From assembly GCF_036965045.1 (NCBI RefSeq), contig NZ_JBALOV010000013.1, positions 1-64,000 of the forward strand: a DNA stretch of 64,000 nucleotides, in the 5' to 3' direction. How positions within the stretch are numbered: position 1 is the stretch's first letter; each line of letters opens with the position of its first letter. Positions 25,635 to 34,892 of the stretch are shown piece by piece. Origin of the DNA: Ferdinandcohnia sp036965045 (GTDB lineage Bacteria; Bacillota; Bacilli; Bacillales; Bacillaceae_L). The position numbers and the translations under genes were made by a program. The notes beneath the pieces are model-generated. The model was not told the origin of the DNA. It did no database searches and worked only from the letters and a program-made list of their open reading frames with translations.

Positions 25635-26978
25635 TTATATTTCCATGCAACCATTGGCGATTACTTCTTTGTACCAATGATAGCTTTCCTTTTTTAATCG
25701 TTCTTGTGATTGAAAGTCTATATAGACTAAACCAAAGCGTTTGCCATAGCCGTCTGCCCATTCAAAATTATCCATTAACGACCATGCAAGATAACCAATG
25801 ATGGGAATACCTGATTCAATGGCTCTATTAACGGCCGTTAAATGTTGCTTGTAATAGCGAATTCGGTCTTGGTCATTCACTTTCCCATTAACTAGATCAT
25901 CCACGCAACAAGCTCCATTTTCCGTTATAATAAGTGGAATATCACCATAACGCTGTACAAGATAATGAAACACATTATAGAAGCCATCTGCATAGATTGG
26001 CCAGCCAATATGTGTATGGTTATAATCGATTTCAATATTCTCAATATCTAGTAATCCTTCATTTTCTTTATAACGAGCGACATTACCGGAATAATAGTTT
26101 ACACCTATAAAATCGATAGGCTGCTGTATGATTTCCATATCTCCTTCTTCAGTATGAAGCTCTGCACCCTTCTTTTTAAACCAATCGACCAAATACTCTG
26201 GATACACGCCCTCAAAGATAGGATCTAAAAACCAATCAATATTATGTCCAATCTCTCTTTTACAAGCTTCAATATCTTCAATACGATTACTGTAGGGTTC
26301 TCTCCAAGTGGTATTGGTTGCAGTACCAATCTGACCTTCAATCCCTAGTTCACGAAAGATCTTGACAGCCGATCCATGCGCTAAGAGCAAATGGTGGGAT
26401 ACATCAATGGCAAGCTGAAGATTCTGATACCCTGGTGCATGAACCCCTTGATAATTCGATAAAAAGGCAGCACATAACGGCTCATTTATCGTCTGCCAAT
26501 ATTTTACTTTCCCATTGAATTCCTTAAAAATGGTTTCCGCGTATTGGCTAAATGCATCAATGGTATTCCGGTTTGCCCATCCGCCATGATTCTGTAATGC
26601 TTGTGGGAGGTCCCAATGATAAAGAGTTAGCATAGGCTCAATTCCCTTATCCACTAAACGGTCAACTAATTTATGGTAATAGTACAACCCTTTCTGATTT
26701 AGTTCTCCTTGACCATTTGGATAAATCCTTGGCCATGATACAGAAAAGCGATATACACTTACGCCTAATTCGTCCAATAATTCGATATCTTCTTCATAAC
26801 GATGATAACTATTACATGCGATATCACCATTATCATTATTCTTTACTTTACCGGGGGTATGGGAAAAGGTATCCCAAATGGATAACCCTCTCCCATCTTC
26901 AAAGGCTGCACCTTCAACTTGATAAGCAGCAGTCGCAGTTCCCCATTTCATCCCTTTTGGAAACTGTATAATCGGCAT
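25635..26978 (-). CDS. GH1 beta-glycosidase
   Basis: A 447-aa enzyme of normal GH1 length. The catalytic acid/base is in TINEPLCA (residues ~163-170) and the nucleophile in LIITENG (~350). FPKGMKWGTATAAYQVEGA at the N-terminus and SLMDNFEWADGYGKRFGLVYID near the C-terminus are GH1 hallmarks. No signal peptide, so it hydrolyses imported beta-glycosides. ATG 26978 with AAGGAGGAAGG. Specificity (gluco-, galacto-, fuco-) cannot be told. Confidence 0.94.
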   Translation of the reverse strand: MPIIQFPKGMKWGTATAAYQVEGAAFEDGRGLSIWDTFSHTPGKVKNNDNGDIACNSYHRYEEDIELLDELGVSVYRFSVSWPRIYPNGQGELNQKGLYYYHKLVDRLVDKGIEPMLTLYHWDLPQALQNHGGWANRNTIDAFSQYAETIFKEFNGKVKYWQTINEPLCAAFLSNYQGVHAPGYQNLQLAIDVSHHLLLAHGSAVKIFRELGIEGQIGTATNTTWREPYSNRIEDIEACKREIGHNIDWFLDPIFEGVYPEYLVDWFKKKGAELHTEEGDMEIIQQPIDFIGVNYYSGNVARYKENEGLLDIENIEIDYNHTHIGWPIYADGFYNVFHYLVQRYGDIPLIITENGACCVDDLVNGKVNDQDRIRYYKQHLTAVNRAIESGIPIIGYLAWSLMDNFEWADGYGKRFGLVYIDFQSQERLKKESYHWYKEVIANGCMEI

Positions 26979-26998
26979 TTGCCTTCCTCCTTACAAAT

Positions 26999-28882
26999 TT
27001 ACCAATTAAAATTACCTGCTGTAGCTATTCGATGGTAGAAATGATTACCTAACGAACCTTCTGGGATCCCATTTGGACCATCATGAACTAATCTTTTTTC
27101 CTCTAATTCTTCAATTCTCTCGATTGAACCTTCAAGCCAATGTGTAATTCGAAGTTTAGTCGTTTCCATTCTGGCAAGTAATCCACCGTAACGGAATTCA
27201 ATAATTTCCCAGCCGAAAGGTTTATATAGGGAAAACCAGACCTCCCTATGCTTGTTATGAAGAATACTTATTTCGCTCGTTAATGTTTGTAACTCTGTTA
27301 AAAGAAGTTTCACCGTTTCCTTATCAACATTGTCATAGGCTTCTTTTAATCGAATTCCCATTTCCGACTTAATACTAAGTACACTTGCAAGATGTTCATA
27401 GAATTCAAATAGTAACGATGCATTAGGATTTCGTTCCTTGGCAGCTCTTAATTCAGGAATTAATTTTTGATAATGTGCATTCAATTCAAGTCCACGGATA
27501 TTTTCATCAAATAAACCAATAAGAAGATCCTGCCATAATAAAAATTTAGAAGCATTTGAGGAGTTTAAATTATTTTCCATTACTCCAGGCGTTTCATCTA
27601 ATCGATTGAGGGCAAGGAAATCCTCTAAATGGTTACCTGTACAGAAAAGGAAACGTTCTGCTAAATGTTCCTTTGTTACTGTTTGGTGATAGGTATGTTC
27701 CGCATATAGCTGGATAACTGGTAATGCAGTTGTAAGTGGGGTTTCACCACCATTGTCACCCCATAACGTCGTAAAAATTTCTCGTAATCCATCTTTTTTA
27801 CACGCTGATAAAGCAGCTTCTGTCGTTACAAACGCACGTCCATAGTTTGGAGAAATCCCATTCCATGTCCAAGCCCCACCAGCGAAAAGAGTATCTCTTC
27901 CTAACTCCTTATGTTTCTGAATATAAGTACGGTAAAACTGTTCATCTGAATGATAATAATCCCAATATACTAGCTCAACATTTTTTGGTATGGAATTAAT
28001 CGCTTCTTGCGGAATATGTACGTCTTCATCGTAATATTCGCCATGTTTTGATCCTAAGCGGAAATACATATCACTCCAAATCATTGGTTTTAGTCCATGA
28101 CGCTCTGCAATCGATACAACTTGTTCTAAATGCTTATTCATAATCTCAAATCGATTCTCATATCCGTTTAAATCTAAATAGCGTCCAAGTCCAAGCTGAT
28201 GCGCTTCATCCATTCCAATATGAATTCGATTGGATTTAAATGGTTTCGAAGCAGCCTGAATCATACTTTCTATAAATTGATAAGTTTTTGATTCACCTAC
28301 TAATAAAATGTCAGCAGTATCTCTAATTTCCTTAGCATAGCCCCACTTCAAGGCCATTGTTAAGTGAGCGAGAGTTTGGATACAAGGAATCATTTCAATC
28401 CCAAGGGCGTCTGCATATTGATCACAAGTCTTAAGTTCATCTTCTGTGTATCTACCACGCATATATCCGAAATACGGATAATCTGGTACTTCATAAGTAT
28501 CCTCTGTGTAAAGCATGACAACATTTAATCCCATAATTGATAGTTTTCTAAGCAGTGCTTGAACTTCATCTACTTTTAAGACGGCATTCCTAGATACATC
28601 CAGCATGACACCACTTGTTTGAAAATGGGGCTGTTCCTTTACCTCAAATTCACCATTCTTTTTATAATTCTCTAACCACACGCCAATTGCACGATAGAAA
28701 TGAATTTTTTCCTGATAATAAATTTCACCTTTTCCATTCTTATTGCTTACATGGATAGGACCTTTCCTTTGAATAACGGTAATCGGATAGCCTTTTTCAT
28801 CTAATTCGATACCCAATTCATCGGCTAATAACTCTAATCCTTTTAAAATTGAAGTTGTTTCACCCAATAAATTAATTTGCAT
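26999..28882 (-). CDS. GH20-like beta-N-acetylhexosaminidase family protein
   Basis: A 627-aa cytoplasmic protein. Residues ~1-70 form a GH20b-like alpha/beta N-domain; from ~75 a TIM barrel starts (MLDVSRNAVLKVDEVQALL). The GH20-type acid pair is visible in NRIHIGMDEAHQLGLG near residue 225 (HxGxDE). The C-terminal 250 residues are helical. RBS AAGAGGAGG before ATG 28882. Combined with NagA next to it, release of a terminal N-acetylhexosamine from an imported oligosaccharide is the simplest role. It differs from classical exported GH20 enzymes by the DEAH-LGLG signature. Confidence 0.82.
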   Translation of the reverse strand: MQINLLGETTSILKGLELLADELGIELDEKGYPITVIQRKGPIHVSNKNGKGEIYYQEKIHFYRAIGVWLENYKKNGEFEVKEQPHFQTSGVMLDVSRNAVLKVDEVQALLRKLSIMGLNVVMLYTEDTYEVPDYPYFGYMRGRYTEDELKTCDQYADALGIEMIPCIQTLAHLTMALKWGYAKEIRDTADILLVGESKTYQFIESMIQAASKPFKSNRIHIGMDEAHQLGLGRYLDLNGYENRFEIMNKHLEQVVSIAERHGLKPMIWSDMYFRLGSKHGEYYDEDVHIPQEAINSIPKNVELVYWDYYHSDEQFYRTYIQKHKELGRDTLFAGGAWTWNGISPNYGRAFVTTEAALSACKKDGLREIFTTLWGDNGGETPLTTALPVIQLYAEHTYHQTVTKEHLAERFLFCTGNHLEDFLALNRLDETPGVMENNLNSSNASKFLLWQDLLIGLFDENIRGLELNAHYQKLIPELRAAKERNPNASLLFEFYEHLASVLSIKSEMGIRLKEAYDNVDKETVKLLLTELQTLTSEISILHNKHREVWFSLYKPFGWEIIEFRYGGLLARMETTKLRITHWLEGSIERIEELEEKRLVHDGPNGIPEGSLGNHFYHRIATAGNFNW

Positions 28883-28940
28883 ATACGATACCTCCTCTTT
28901 AATTTTTACAGTAATAATTCTTTATTTATTTCAAAAAAAT

Positions 28941-30098
28941 CTATTTATTACTACGGAAAACGAAATCTCCATCTATTATGGTGCTTTCTACTTGTAATTC
29001 ATTTGATAAAACGACGAGATCAGCATCATATCCAACTGCAATTCTGCCTTTACGGTCACTAACTCCGCTGACAATAGCTGGATTATAGCTGGCCATTTGC
29101 ACTGCTTCTTCAATCGGAATACGGCAATTGTGAATGATATATTGAACTGCCTTGTCTAGCGTTAACGAACTTCCCGCAAGGCTTCCGTTCGCCAATGATA
29201 CTTTTCCGCCTTTTTTGAAGACTGTCTTACCGCCGATTTGATGGCACCCATCTGGTAATTGATTGGTCCCGGTACAATCAGAAATTAATGTAATCTGATC
29301 AACCCCCTTCATTTTGTAAAGGAGTTCAATTATTTTTGAATGCACATGAAAGCCATCTGCAATAATCTCACAATGTAATTCTTGTAAATCAAGCGCTGCA
29401 AACGCAGCTGTTAAATTACGATGTGTTATCGGACCCATCCCATTGAAACAATGAGTAACTCTTGATAGGCCGTATTTAATCGCCTTTTCCATTTCCTCAT
29501 AGGACGCATTTGTATGTCCCGCAGAAATGGCAACCTTCTTTTCCTTTAATACTTGAATTACATCGGTTGCGTTTGGAAGCTCAGGCGCCAATGTAACAAT
29601 TCGTATCACATCACAAGCCATTCGAAGGATCGATTGTACTTCATCTATAGCTGGATCTAGTATGTACTTCGCATTTTGAGCACCTCTAAATTTTTGATTA
29701 ATCCATGGTCCTTCTAAATGAACACCCAATAATTGGGCACCACCAGGATTTTCGGCGACTATTTGTTTACTTAATAAAAGGAAGGTTTTAATATCTTCTA
29801 AAGTGGCTGCCCTTGATGTTGACAAGAAACTTGTCACACCAAAAGATGGGAGCCCATTTTGAATGCGATAAAAACCTTCCTTTGTACGATCCATAAAATC
29901 TTGACCATTTAGACCATGTATATGTGTATCTATAAAACCTGGACAGATCCACCCTTCTACTTGGTAGTAAGGCAGATCTTCCATGTTTTTTTTGCCAACG
30001 AAAATGATTTTTCCATCTTTGATTTCGATGATCATATTTTTATCTATTCTCTTATCAGTAACAACATTTCCTTGTAAGTAAAAGTGGTTACACATCAT
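28941..30098 (-). CDS. nagA: N-acetylglucosamine-6-phosphate deacetylase
   Basis: A 385-aa metal-dependent amidohydrolase. Key motifs: DTHIHGLNG (HxH metal ligands), HLEGPWI (Glu ligand), AGHTNASYEEM, THCFNGMGP, and LISDCTGTNQLPDG containing the catalytic Asp. It converts GlcNAc-6-P (or a related N-acetylhexosamine-6-P) to the amine sugar phosphate. NagB, NagE or a sugar kinase are not in the window, so upstream and downstream steps must be supplied from elsewhere. ATG 30098 has a weak RBS. Confidence 0.92.
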   Translation of the reverse strand: MMCNHFYLQGNVVTDKRIDKNMIIEIKDGKIIFVGKKNMEDLPYYQVEGWICPGFIDTHIHGLNGQDFMDRTKEGFYRIQNGLPSFGVTSFLSTSRAATLEDIKTFLLLSKQIVAENPGGAQLLGVHLEGPWINQKFRGAQNAKYILDPAIDEVQSILRMACDVIRIVTLAPELPNATDVIQVLKEKKVAISAGHTNASYEEMEKAIKYGLSRVTHCFNGMGPITHRNLTAAFAALDLQELHCEIIADGFHVHSKIIELLYKMKGVDQITLISDCTGTNQLPDGCHQIGGKTVFKKGGKVSLANGSLAGSSLTLDKAVQYIIHNCRIPIEEAVQMASYNPAIVSGVSDRKGRIAVGYDADLVVLSNELQVESTIIDGDFVFRSNK

Positions 30099-30139
30099 AT
30101 GACTTCAAAACCCTTCCGTTTTATGCCTAATTCCACGTA

Positions 30140-31144
30140 CTACGTATACTTAATTATTTTTGTAAGTGTAGTAGATTCTTTATTTAACAGATTTTCAAAT
30201 TCTTGAGGTGCATCTACAATTTCAACAACCTCTGAAATAAACGGCTTGACATCAATCCGTTTTTCTTTAATAAGTCGAATATATTCCTCTAAGTTCCTGC
30301 CTTCTGTCCAGCGAACATATTCATATGGATAATCAATTGCTTCCCTTTCATATACACTGTCGTATCTTCCAGGACCACCTGCTCGAGAAATAAGTAACTG
30401 AGCCTCTTTACCAAACATTAAGTCTCTTGGAAAGTCAGGTTCAATGTCACCTACGATGACTGCTTTTCCTTTGTTGCGGATCCATTTCAAACATTCATAA
30501 GTGAGTGGAGAGCGCTTTCCTCCCGCACATAAAAGTACGGCATCTGCACCATGGGATTTGGTATGAACCCGAATAGCTTCTTCCAGCTCTTCAACAGTCG
30601 CAACTGATTTAATATTGTCTTCCTTCAGCATTTCTACTCGACTTTCGTGAAGATCATACGCTATTACATTATAGGCTGCTGCATTGGCTATTTTGGCAAT
30701 TAATTGTCCCAATACTCCTAATCCTACGATTACGGCTGTTTCACCAAATTGGAGATTTGCAATACGAAGCGCATGAATGGCAATCGCACCAAGTCCGCCT
30801 AAGGCTGCTTCCTTCGGATCGACATGTTCGGGAAGTTTAGCATACAAGGTTTTCGGAACTCTTAATATTTCATCATGATGAACATATGGTGCACCGTAAC
30901 AAGCAACAAGATCCCCTTTTTTCACATCGGTAATGTCACTACCACATTCAACGACCTCACCCATTGCACTGTAACCAAGATGAACCTGTTTATTTTCACT
31001 AATGGATAGCATCGATAGTTCAGTGCCTGGTGAAATGACTGAATACAATGTTTTAACTAATATATAAGAAGGCTTTCCTTCTAGGCTTGGTACTTCATCT
31101 TCAATGATTTCAACTTTTTGGTTGAGGGCTACAATTCTTTTCAT
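30140..31144 (-). CDS. MDR-family zinc-type alcohol/sugar dehydrogenase
   Basis: A 334-aa medium-chain dehydrogenase/reductase. The N-terminal GroES-like domain starts VKTLYSVISPGTELSML; the coenzyme motif is VIVGLGVLGQLIAKIANAA (GxGxxG). The usual GHExxG zinc signature reads LGYSAMGEVVECG and the structural Cys cluster is missing, so it belongs to the divergent ISPGTE-type MDR branch. ATG 31144 with GAAGGA. It probably interconverts a keto sugar and an alcohol in the same pathway as the Gfo/Idh enzymes. Confidence 0.87.
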   Translation of the reverse strand: MKRIVALNQKVEIIEDEVPSLEGKPSYILVKTLYSVISPGTELSMLSISENKQVHLGYSAMGEVVECGSDITDVKKGDLVACYGAPYVHHDEILRVPKTLYAKLPEHVDPKEAALGGLGAIAIHALRIANLQFGETAVIVGLGVLGQLIAKIANAAAYNVIAYDLHESRVEMLKEDNIKSVATVEELEEAIRVHTKSHGADAVLLCAGGKRSPLTYECLKWIRNKGKAVIVGDIEPDFPRDLMFGKEAQLLISRAGGPGRYDSVYEREAIDYPYEYVRWTEGRNLEEYIRLIKEKRIDVKPFISEVVEIVDAPQEFENLLNKESTTLTKIIKYT

Positions 31145-31165
31145 TTGAAATCCTTCTTCCGTTAA

Positions 31166-32221
31166 TTATTTAGACAGCCACTTTGATAAATTTGCTTTTA
31201 CAAATTCATCATCATTTAGGTGTGGGTAGCTAGTATAAATACGGTCTAACTCTTCTGCTTGACCAGGACTTAAAACTTCACGATCCACTAAACACCAATT
31301 GCCTTGAAGTAGTCCTTGTCTTGCTAAGATTTCATTAATGCCAGCTATACTGCCTTTAAAGCTATTTCGAGAATCAAATATCGCTGCATTGGCATCTGTA
31401 ATTTGTTGCCCAAGTGTTAATAACCCATTTGGTACTGATTTCTGACCTCTTACCACTTTAATTTCCTCAAACGTGTCCACAACTGTTTTTGTCCAGACAG
31501 ACCAGTGTCCGAGTAAACCCCCAACGATTTTCTTCTCCACTTTTTGATTGCCAACATTAAATTCAAATGTTGTAAGTAAATCATTGATAATGTTATCATC
31601 ATTACCCGTGTAAAGAGCGATTTCCTCATTTCGAGGCGATTGGCAAACCGCGCGAACAACGTCAATTGAACAATATCGATCGAAAGGAGCTATTTTTATC
31701 GCGTATACATTTGGAATTGAAGCAAATCGTTCCCAAAACTCATACGAGAAAATCCTGCCTCCTACTGCAGGTTGTAAATAAAAACCGAATACTGGAATAA
31801 CTTCTGCTACTTTTTCAGCGCGTTCAATTAATTCATCCTCGGATACATGATTCAAGCCACCCATGCTCAATAATCCTAAGTCATAGCCAACCTCTTTACT
31901 GAACGTTGCCTCTCTAAGAGCCTGTTCAGTAGGTCCGCATATTCCTGCGACTTTAATAAAATGCTCAGGAACATTGGCACGTTTCGTTTCCTCAATCGCG
32001 ATTGTTAATACTCTTTCATAAAGATTAAATTCAGGATCACGAATTTCAAACTGTGTTGTATGGACTCCTACTGCAATACCGCCTACCCCTGCATCAATAT
32101 AGTAGCGTGTTAAGGCGCGTTGACCTGATTCATCAAGTTGTCTTGCTTCAGTTAACGCTAGCGGATGAGCAGGAATTACGGTGCCCTCATGAAGCTTTTT
32201 CTTAACAGCCTCTTTCAGCAT
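31166..32221 (-). CDS. Dihydrodipicolinate synthase (DapA) family lyase
   Basis: A 351-aa TIM-barrel class I aldolase/lyase, longer than typical DapA (~290 aa). The Schiff-base lysine is in NVYAIKIAPF (residue ~170) and the catalytic tyrosine in FGFYLQPAVGG (~145). ATG 32221 overlaps the stop of the preceding gene (TAATG). As the second gene of a sugar operon it is more likely a keto-acid-sugar aldolase/dehydratase than a lysine biosynthesis enzyme. Confidence 0.88.
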   Translation of the reverse strand: MLKEAVKKKLHEGTVIPAHPLALTEARQLDESGQRALTRYYIDAGVGGIAVGVHTTQFEIRDPEFNLYERVLTIAIEETKRANVPEHFIKVAGICGPTEQALREATFSKEVGYDLGLLSMGGLNHVSEDELIERAEKVAEVIPVFGFYLQPAVGGRIFSYEFWERFASIPNVYAIKIAPFDRYCSIDVVRAVCQSPRNEEIALYTGNDDNIINDLLTTFEFNVGNQKVEKKIVGGLLGHWSVWTKTVVDTFEEIKVVRGQKSVPNGLLTLGQQITDANAAIFDSRNSFKGSIAGINEILARQGLLQGNWCLVDREVLSPGQAEELDRIYTSYPHLNDDEFVKANLSKWLSK

Positions 32222-33237
32222 TAAAATGCACCTTCTCTTTCTTGGAAATGTGTCGGTTTATTGATCGTATGACCATCGCTTACAACCCAATCTGCAATCA
32301 TATCAATCATTTGTTGAACAGTTACTTTTGGATAACCAAATAATTTATGAGCTTGATAAGCATTGTTTAGTAATGCCGTAGGGCTTTCATTATTCACGAA
32401 TACAGGTTCTTTTTCCATTCGTTTACCAAATTCCGTTGCAAGCCATCTAACTGACAATGTTTCAGGTCCTGTTACATTAATGATTTTTGGTGGATAATTT
32501 GTATGCAACAAGGAGCGAATCGCATATTCATTGGCATCTCCCTGCCAGATCACATTGACATTGCCCATTGTTAGATCAATGGGCTTCCCATTGTGTACGG
32601 ATTTTGCAATTTCTAGTAATACTCCATAGCGTAGGTCAATCGCATAGTTTAAGCGAAAATGAACGATTGGTGTTTGATTTTTATGAGAAAAGTAAGTAAG
32701 AACTCGTTCTCTACCTAAGCAGGATTGTGCATATTCACCAACAGGATTAGGCGTCACATCCTCTGTACAACCATTGCTTAAAACAGAAGTGAGTGGATAA
32801 ACATTTCCTGTTGAAAAAGACACAATTCGTGAATCTTTAAACTTTTCTGCGACCCGTCCTGGAAGATACGCGTTCATAGCCCATGTCCGATATTCATTCC
32901 CAACTGTTCCAAATTTTGTACCTGCCATAAAGATAATGTTCTTTAGATTAGGTAGGTTTTGGAGGTCATCTTCCTTTAAAAAATCCGCTTTGATTGTTTC
33001 AATTCCACTCGCTTCTAGTTCATCTATTAAACTCTCATCTGAGAATCTTGCAACACCAATTACTTTTTTCGGAAGACCTGACTGCTCTACAGCTCTTTTT
33101 GCTAATTTCGCTAATGTCGGCCCCATTTTTCCGCTTACGCCTAATATCATAATATCTCCGTCTAGTTTTTGGATGTCCTTTATTAAATTGGTGCTCGGTG
33201 TAGACATAAAATCTTCTAATTCAGCAATCGTTTTCAT
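32221..33237 (-). CDS. NAD-dependent epimerase/dehydratase (extended SDR)
   Basis: A 338-aa extended short-chain dehydrogenase-like protein. Nucleotide-binding MILGVSGKMGPTLAKLAKRA (GxxGxxG) lies at residues ~30-50; FMAGTKFG and SFSTGNVYPLTS follow; the catalytic Tyr of YxxxK appears as GEYAQSCLGRER, lacking the Lys. ATG 33237 with GAGGAGG. First gene of the 12-gene operon, read from a sigma-A promoter overlapped by the conserved AGAC box. Confidence 0.87.
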   Translation of the reverse strand: MKTIAELEDFMSTPSTNLIKDIQKLDGDIMILGVSGKMGPTLAKLAKRAVEQSGLPKKVIGVARFSDESLIDELEASGIETIKADFLKEDDLQNLPNLKNIIFMAGTKFGTVGNEYRTWAMNAYLPGRVAEKFKDSRIVSFSTGNVYPLTSVLSNGCTEDVTPNPVGEYAQSCLGRERVLTYFSHKNQTPIVHFRLNYAIDLRYGVLLEIAKSVHNGKPIDLTMGNVNVIWQGDANEYAIRSLLHTNYPPKIINVTGPETLSVRWLATEFGKRMEKEPVFVNNESPTALLNNAYQAHKLFGYPKVTVQQMIDMIADWVVSDGHTINKPTHFQEREGAF

Positions 33238-33303
33238 TTAAATCCTCCTCATATATATTTGACATTTCATTAGGAAAAACATGGTTATTTACTGATTACC
33301 TAA

Positions 33304-33351
33304 ATTGTATATTTGGGAATATTAAAAGACAAGTCTCTTAAATGTCTTTAA
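33304..33351 (-). promoter_or_regulatory. Promoter and AGAC-box of the 12-gene operon (site 1)
   Basis: Gene-direction reading: TTAAAGACATTTAAG then AGAC, giving two AGAC half-sites 11 bp apart (33328-33351); it abuts -35 TTGTCT (33327-33332) and, after 17 bp, -10 TACAAT (33304-33309). The arrangement recurs at four other promoters of this locus, with the box next to or overlapping -35 as for a class II activator. Confidence 0.8.
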
Positions 33352-33369
33352 GTAAAACCTCTTTTATCA

Positions 33370-33398
33370 TTGACAATTGGATAAGTTCCTCTTAATCT
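33370..33398 (+). promoter_or_regulatory. Sigma-A promoter of the regulator gene
   Basis: TTGACA (33370-33375), 17 bp, TAATCT (33393-33398). The predicted start is near 33405, just before the diverged AGAC-box at 33418. Confidence 0.75.
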
Positions 33399-33417
33399 AA
33401 TAATAAGATTATTAAAA

Positions 33418-33441
33418 GACATATTAAAGAAATGTCTTTAA
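33418..33441 (+). promoter_or_regulatory. AGAC-box-like site in the regulator leader (site 5)
   Basis: TTAAAAGACA and TGTCTTTAA form inverted arms (GACA ... TGTCTTTAA, the same 24-bp span as the other boxes). It lies downstream of the transcription start and ends just before GGAG of the RBS, a position suited to autorepression. Confidence 0.55.
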
Positions 33442-33452
33442 ATGGAGATGAC

Positions 33453-34811
33453 ATGATGAAAACAAACCAATTATCAGATCATGGTACTGAAATTATTATT
33501 GGCATTGTTAGTCCTGAAGCACTTGAAAAGGAAATAATGAAAGCGCTTGAAGCATTCCCGAATTTTCAGCCACTATTTCTACATTCAACACCCTCATCTA
33601 TTGATCCGGAGGTTATGACAGCTTTGATCAATAAAGTGGAAGTTCTTTTGTTTACGGAATTTCCAACTTATTTCAAAGCCAAACAGCTAATCGACTTTTC
33701 AATACCAGCGCATTACGTTCCCATAATGGGAACTGGACTTTATCGGTCTTTGTTCCTGATAAATAATCAGTATGATACTAAACATTTCTCTATAGATACG
33801 GTTGAAGAAAAATATATCCGTCGGATCCTGTATGAATTAAATGAAACGAACTATGTATGTACATCCTATCCCACTTCTATTCAGCCTGATTGTTTTGAGG
33901 AAATTGTCTATTTTCACAAAGACAACTATAAACAATATGGTTCCATTGCCATCACTGGCGTTCAGGAAATCGCACAAAAGCTTTCGGAATTGTCTATACC
34001 GTATGAATGGGTTACCCCTACTTATCAGGACCTTATTGTATCCCTCGAACGTGCATTACTTGCAACGGAAGCTCGTAAACATAAGGAATCTCAAATCGTT
34101 TTTGGGATAATTGATATTGACAAGTTTGATAAAGCTACAGAAAAATACACATCCGAACATGAAGTACAATTATTTAAACTAAAATTCCAACAAATCATGT
34201 TAAATTACACAAAGCTCCTTGATGGTCATTTGATTAATTCCGGTGGAGAAGAATTTTCGTTTATCACCACACGCGGTATCTTCGAAAGAGAAACACGCGG
34301 TTATAAGTTCATCCCCTTATTGAATTCGGTTAAAACAGAGCTTGGTGTTTCCATCAGCATTGGTGTTGGCTTTGGTCTCTCAGCCGCTGAAGCTGGTAAT
34401 CACGCGAGATTAGCACTCCGACAATCAAAAGAATTAGGCGGTAATGTTTGTTACATCGTCCGTGAAGACCAAAGTGTGATTGGACCAGTTGATATGATAA
34501 CCGATACTCAGTATGAAAAATACGACCTATCTATTACAGACGCAGAACTACTGCAAAAAGCAGAAAAAGCTGGAATGTCTGCTGCCTATATGACAAAGCT
34601 TATGGCAAGGGTAGCACGCCATAAGAAATTTGATTATACAGCCCAAGAGTTAGCTGACACATTGAACATAACAACAAGGAGTGCCCATCGTATCCTATTA
34701 AAATGGATGGATGCCAACTTGGTAGATATAGTAGGCGAAGAAAAGATCACCTACAAAGGAAGACCAAGACGAATTTATAGGCTTAGCTTTATTATTGATG
34801 AAAACGAATAA
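33453..34811 (+). CDS. Putative locus regulator: sensor domain, GGEEF domain and winged helix
   Basis: A 452-aa cytoplasmic protein; ATG 33453 (or 33456) has GGAG upstream. Residues ~1-200 are an alpha/beta sensor-like region with two similar halves (VEVLLFTEFPTYFKAKQLIDF and SIAITGVQEIAQKLSEL), reminiscent of PrpR-N or periplasmic-type folds. Residues ~213-345 form a GGDEF/GTP-cyclohydrolase-III-like palm: IIDIDKFDKA gives the first metal Asp, SGGEEFSFI the signature loop, SISIGVGFG and ARLALRQSKELGGN the usual ending. Residues ~378-448 are a winged helix-turn-helix (YTAQELADTLNITTRSAHRILLKW then a GRPRRIYRL wing). It is divergent from the 12-gene operon. Signalling nucleotide and inducer are unknown. 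Confidence 0.85.
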   Translation: MMKTNQLSDHGTEIIIGIVSPEALEKEIMKALEAFPNFQPLFLHSTPSSIDPEVMTALINKVEVLLFTEFPTYFKAKQLIDFSIPAHYVPIMGTGLYRSLFLINNQYDTKHFSIDTVEEKYIRRILYELNETNYVCTSYPTSIQPDCFEEIVYFHKDNYKQYGSIAITGVQEIAQKLSELSIPYEWVTPTYQDLIVSLERALLATEARKHKESQIVFGIIDIDKFDKATEKYTSEHEVQLFKLKFQQIMLNYTKLLDGHLINSGGEEFSFITTRGIFERETRGYKFIPLLNSVKTELGVSISIGVGFGLSAAEAGNHARLALRQSKELGGNVCYIVREDQSVIGPVDMITDTQYEKYDLSITDAELLQKAEKAGMSAAYMTKLMARVARHKKFDYTAQELADTLNITTRSAHRILLKWMDANLVDIVGEEKITYKGRPRRIYRLSFIIDENE

Positions 34812-34837
34812 AGAGCAATGTATGTTTAAATAAAATG

Positions 34838-34866
34838 GCGGGTAAAAGTATTTACCCGCTGTTTTG
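34838..34866. terminator. Bidirectional terminator between regulator and Gfo/Idh gene
   Basis: GCGGGTAAA pairs with TTTACCCGC around AGTA; TGTTTTG follows on the plus strand and ATTTTA on the minus strand. Confidence 0.8.
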
Positions 34867-34892
34867 TTGTGCAGTAGTAATCAATTCTGTCA

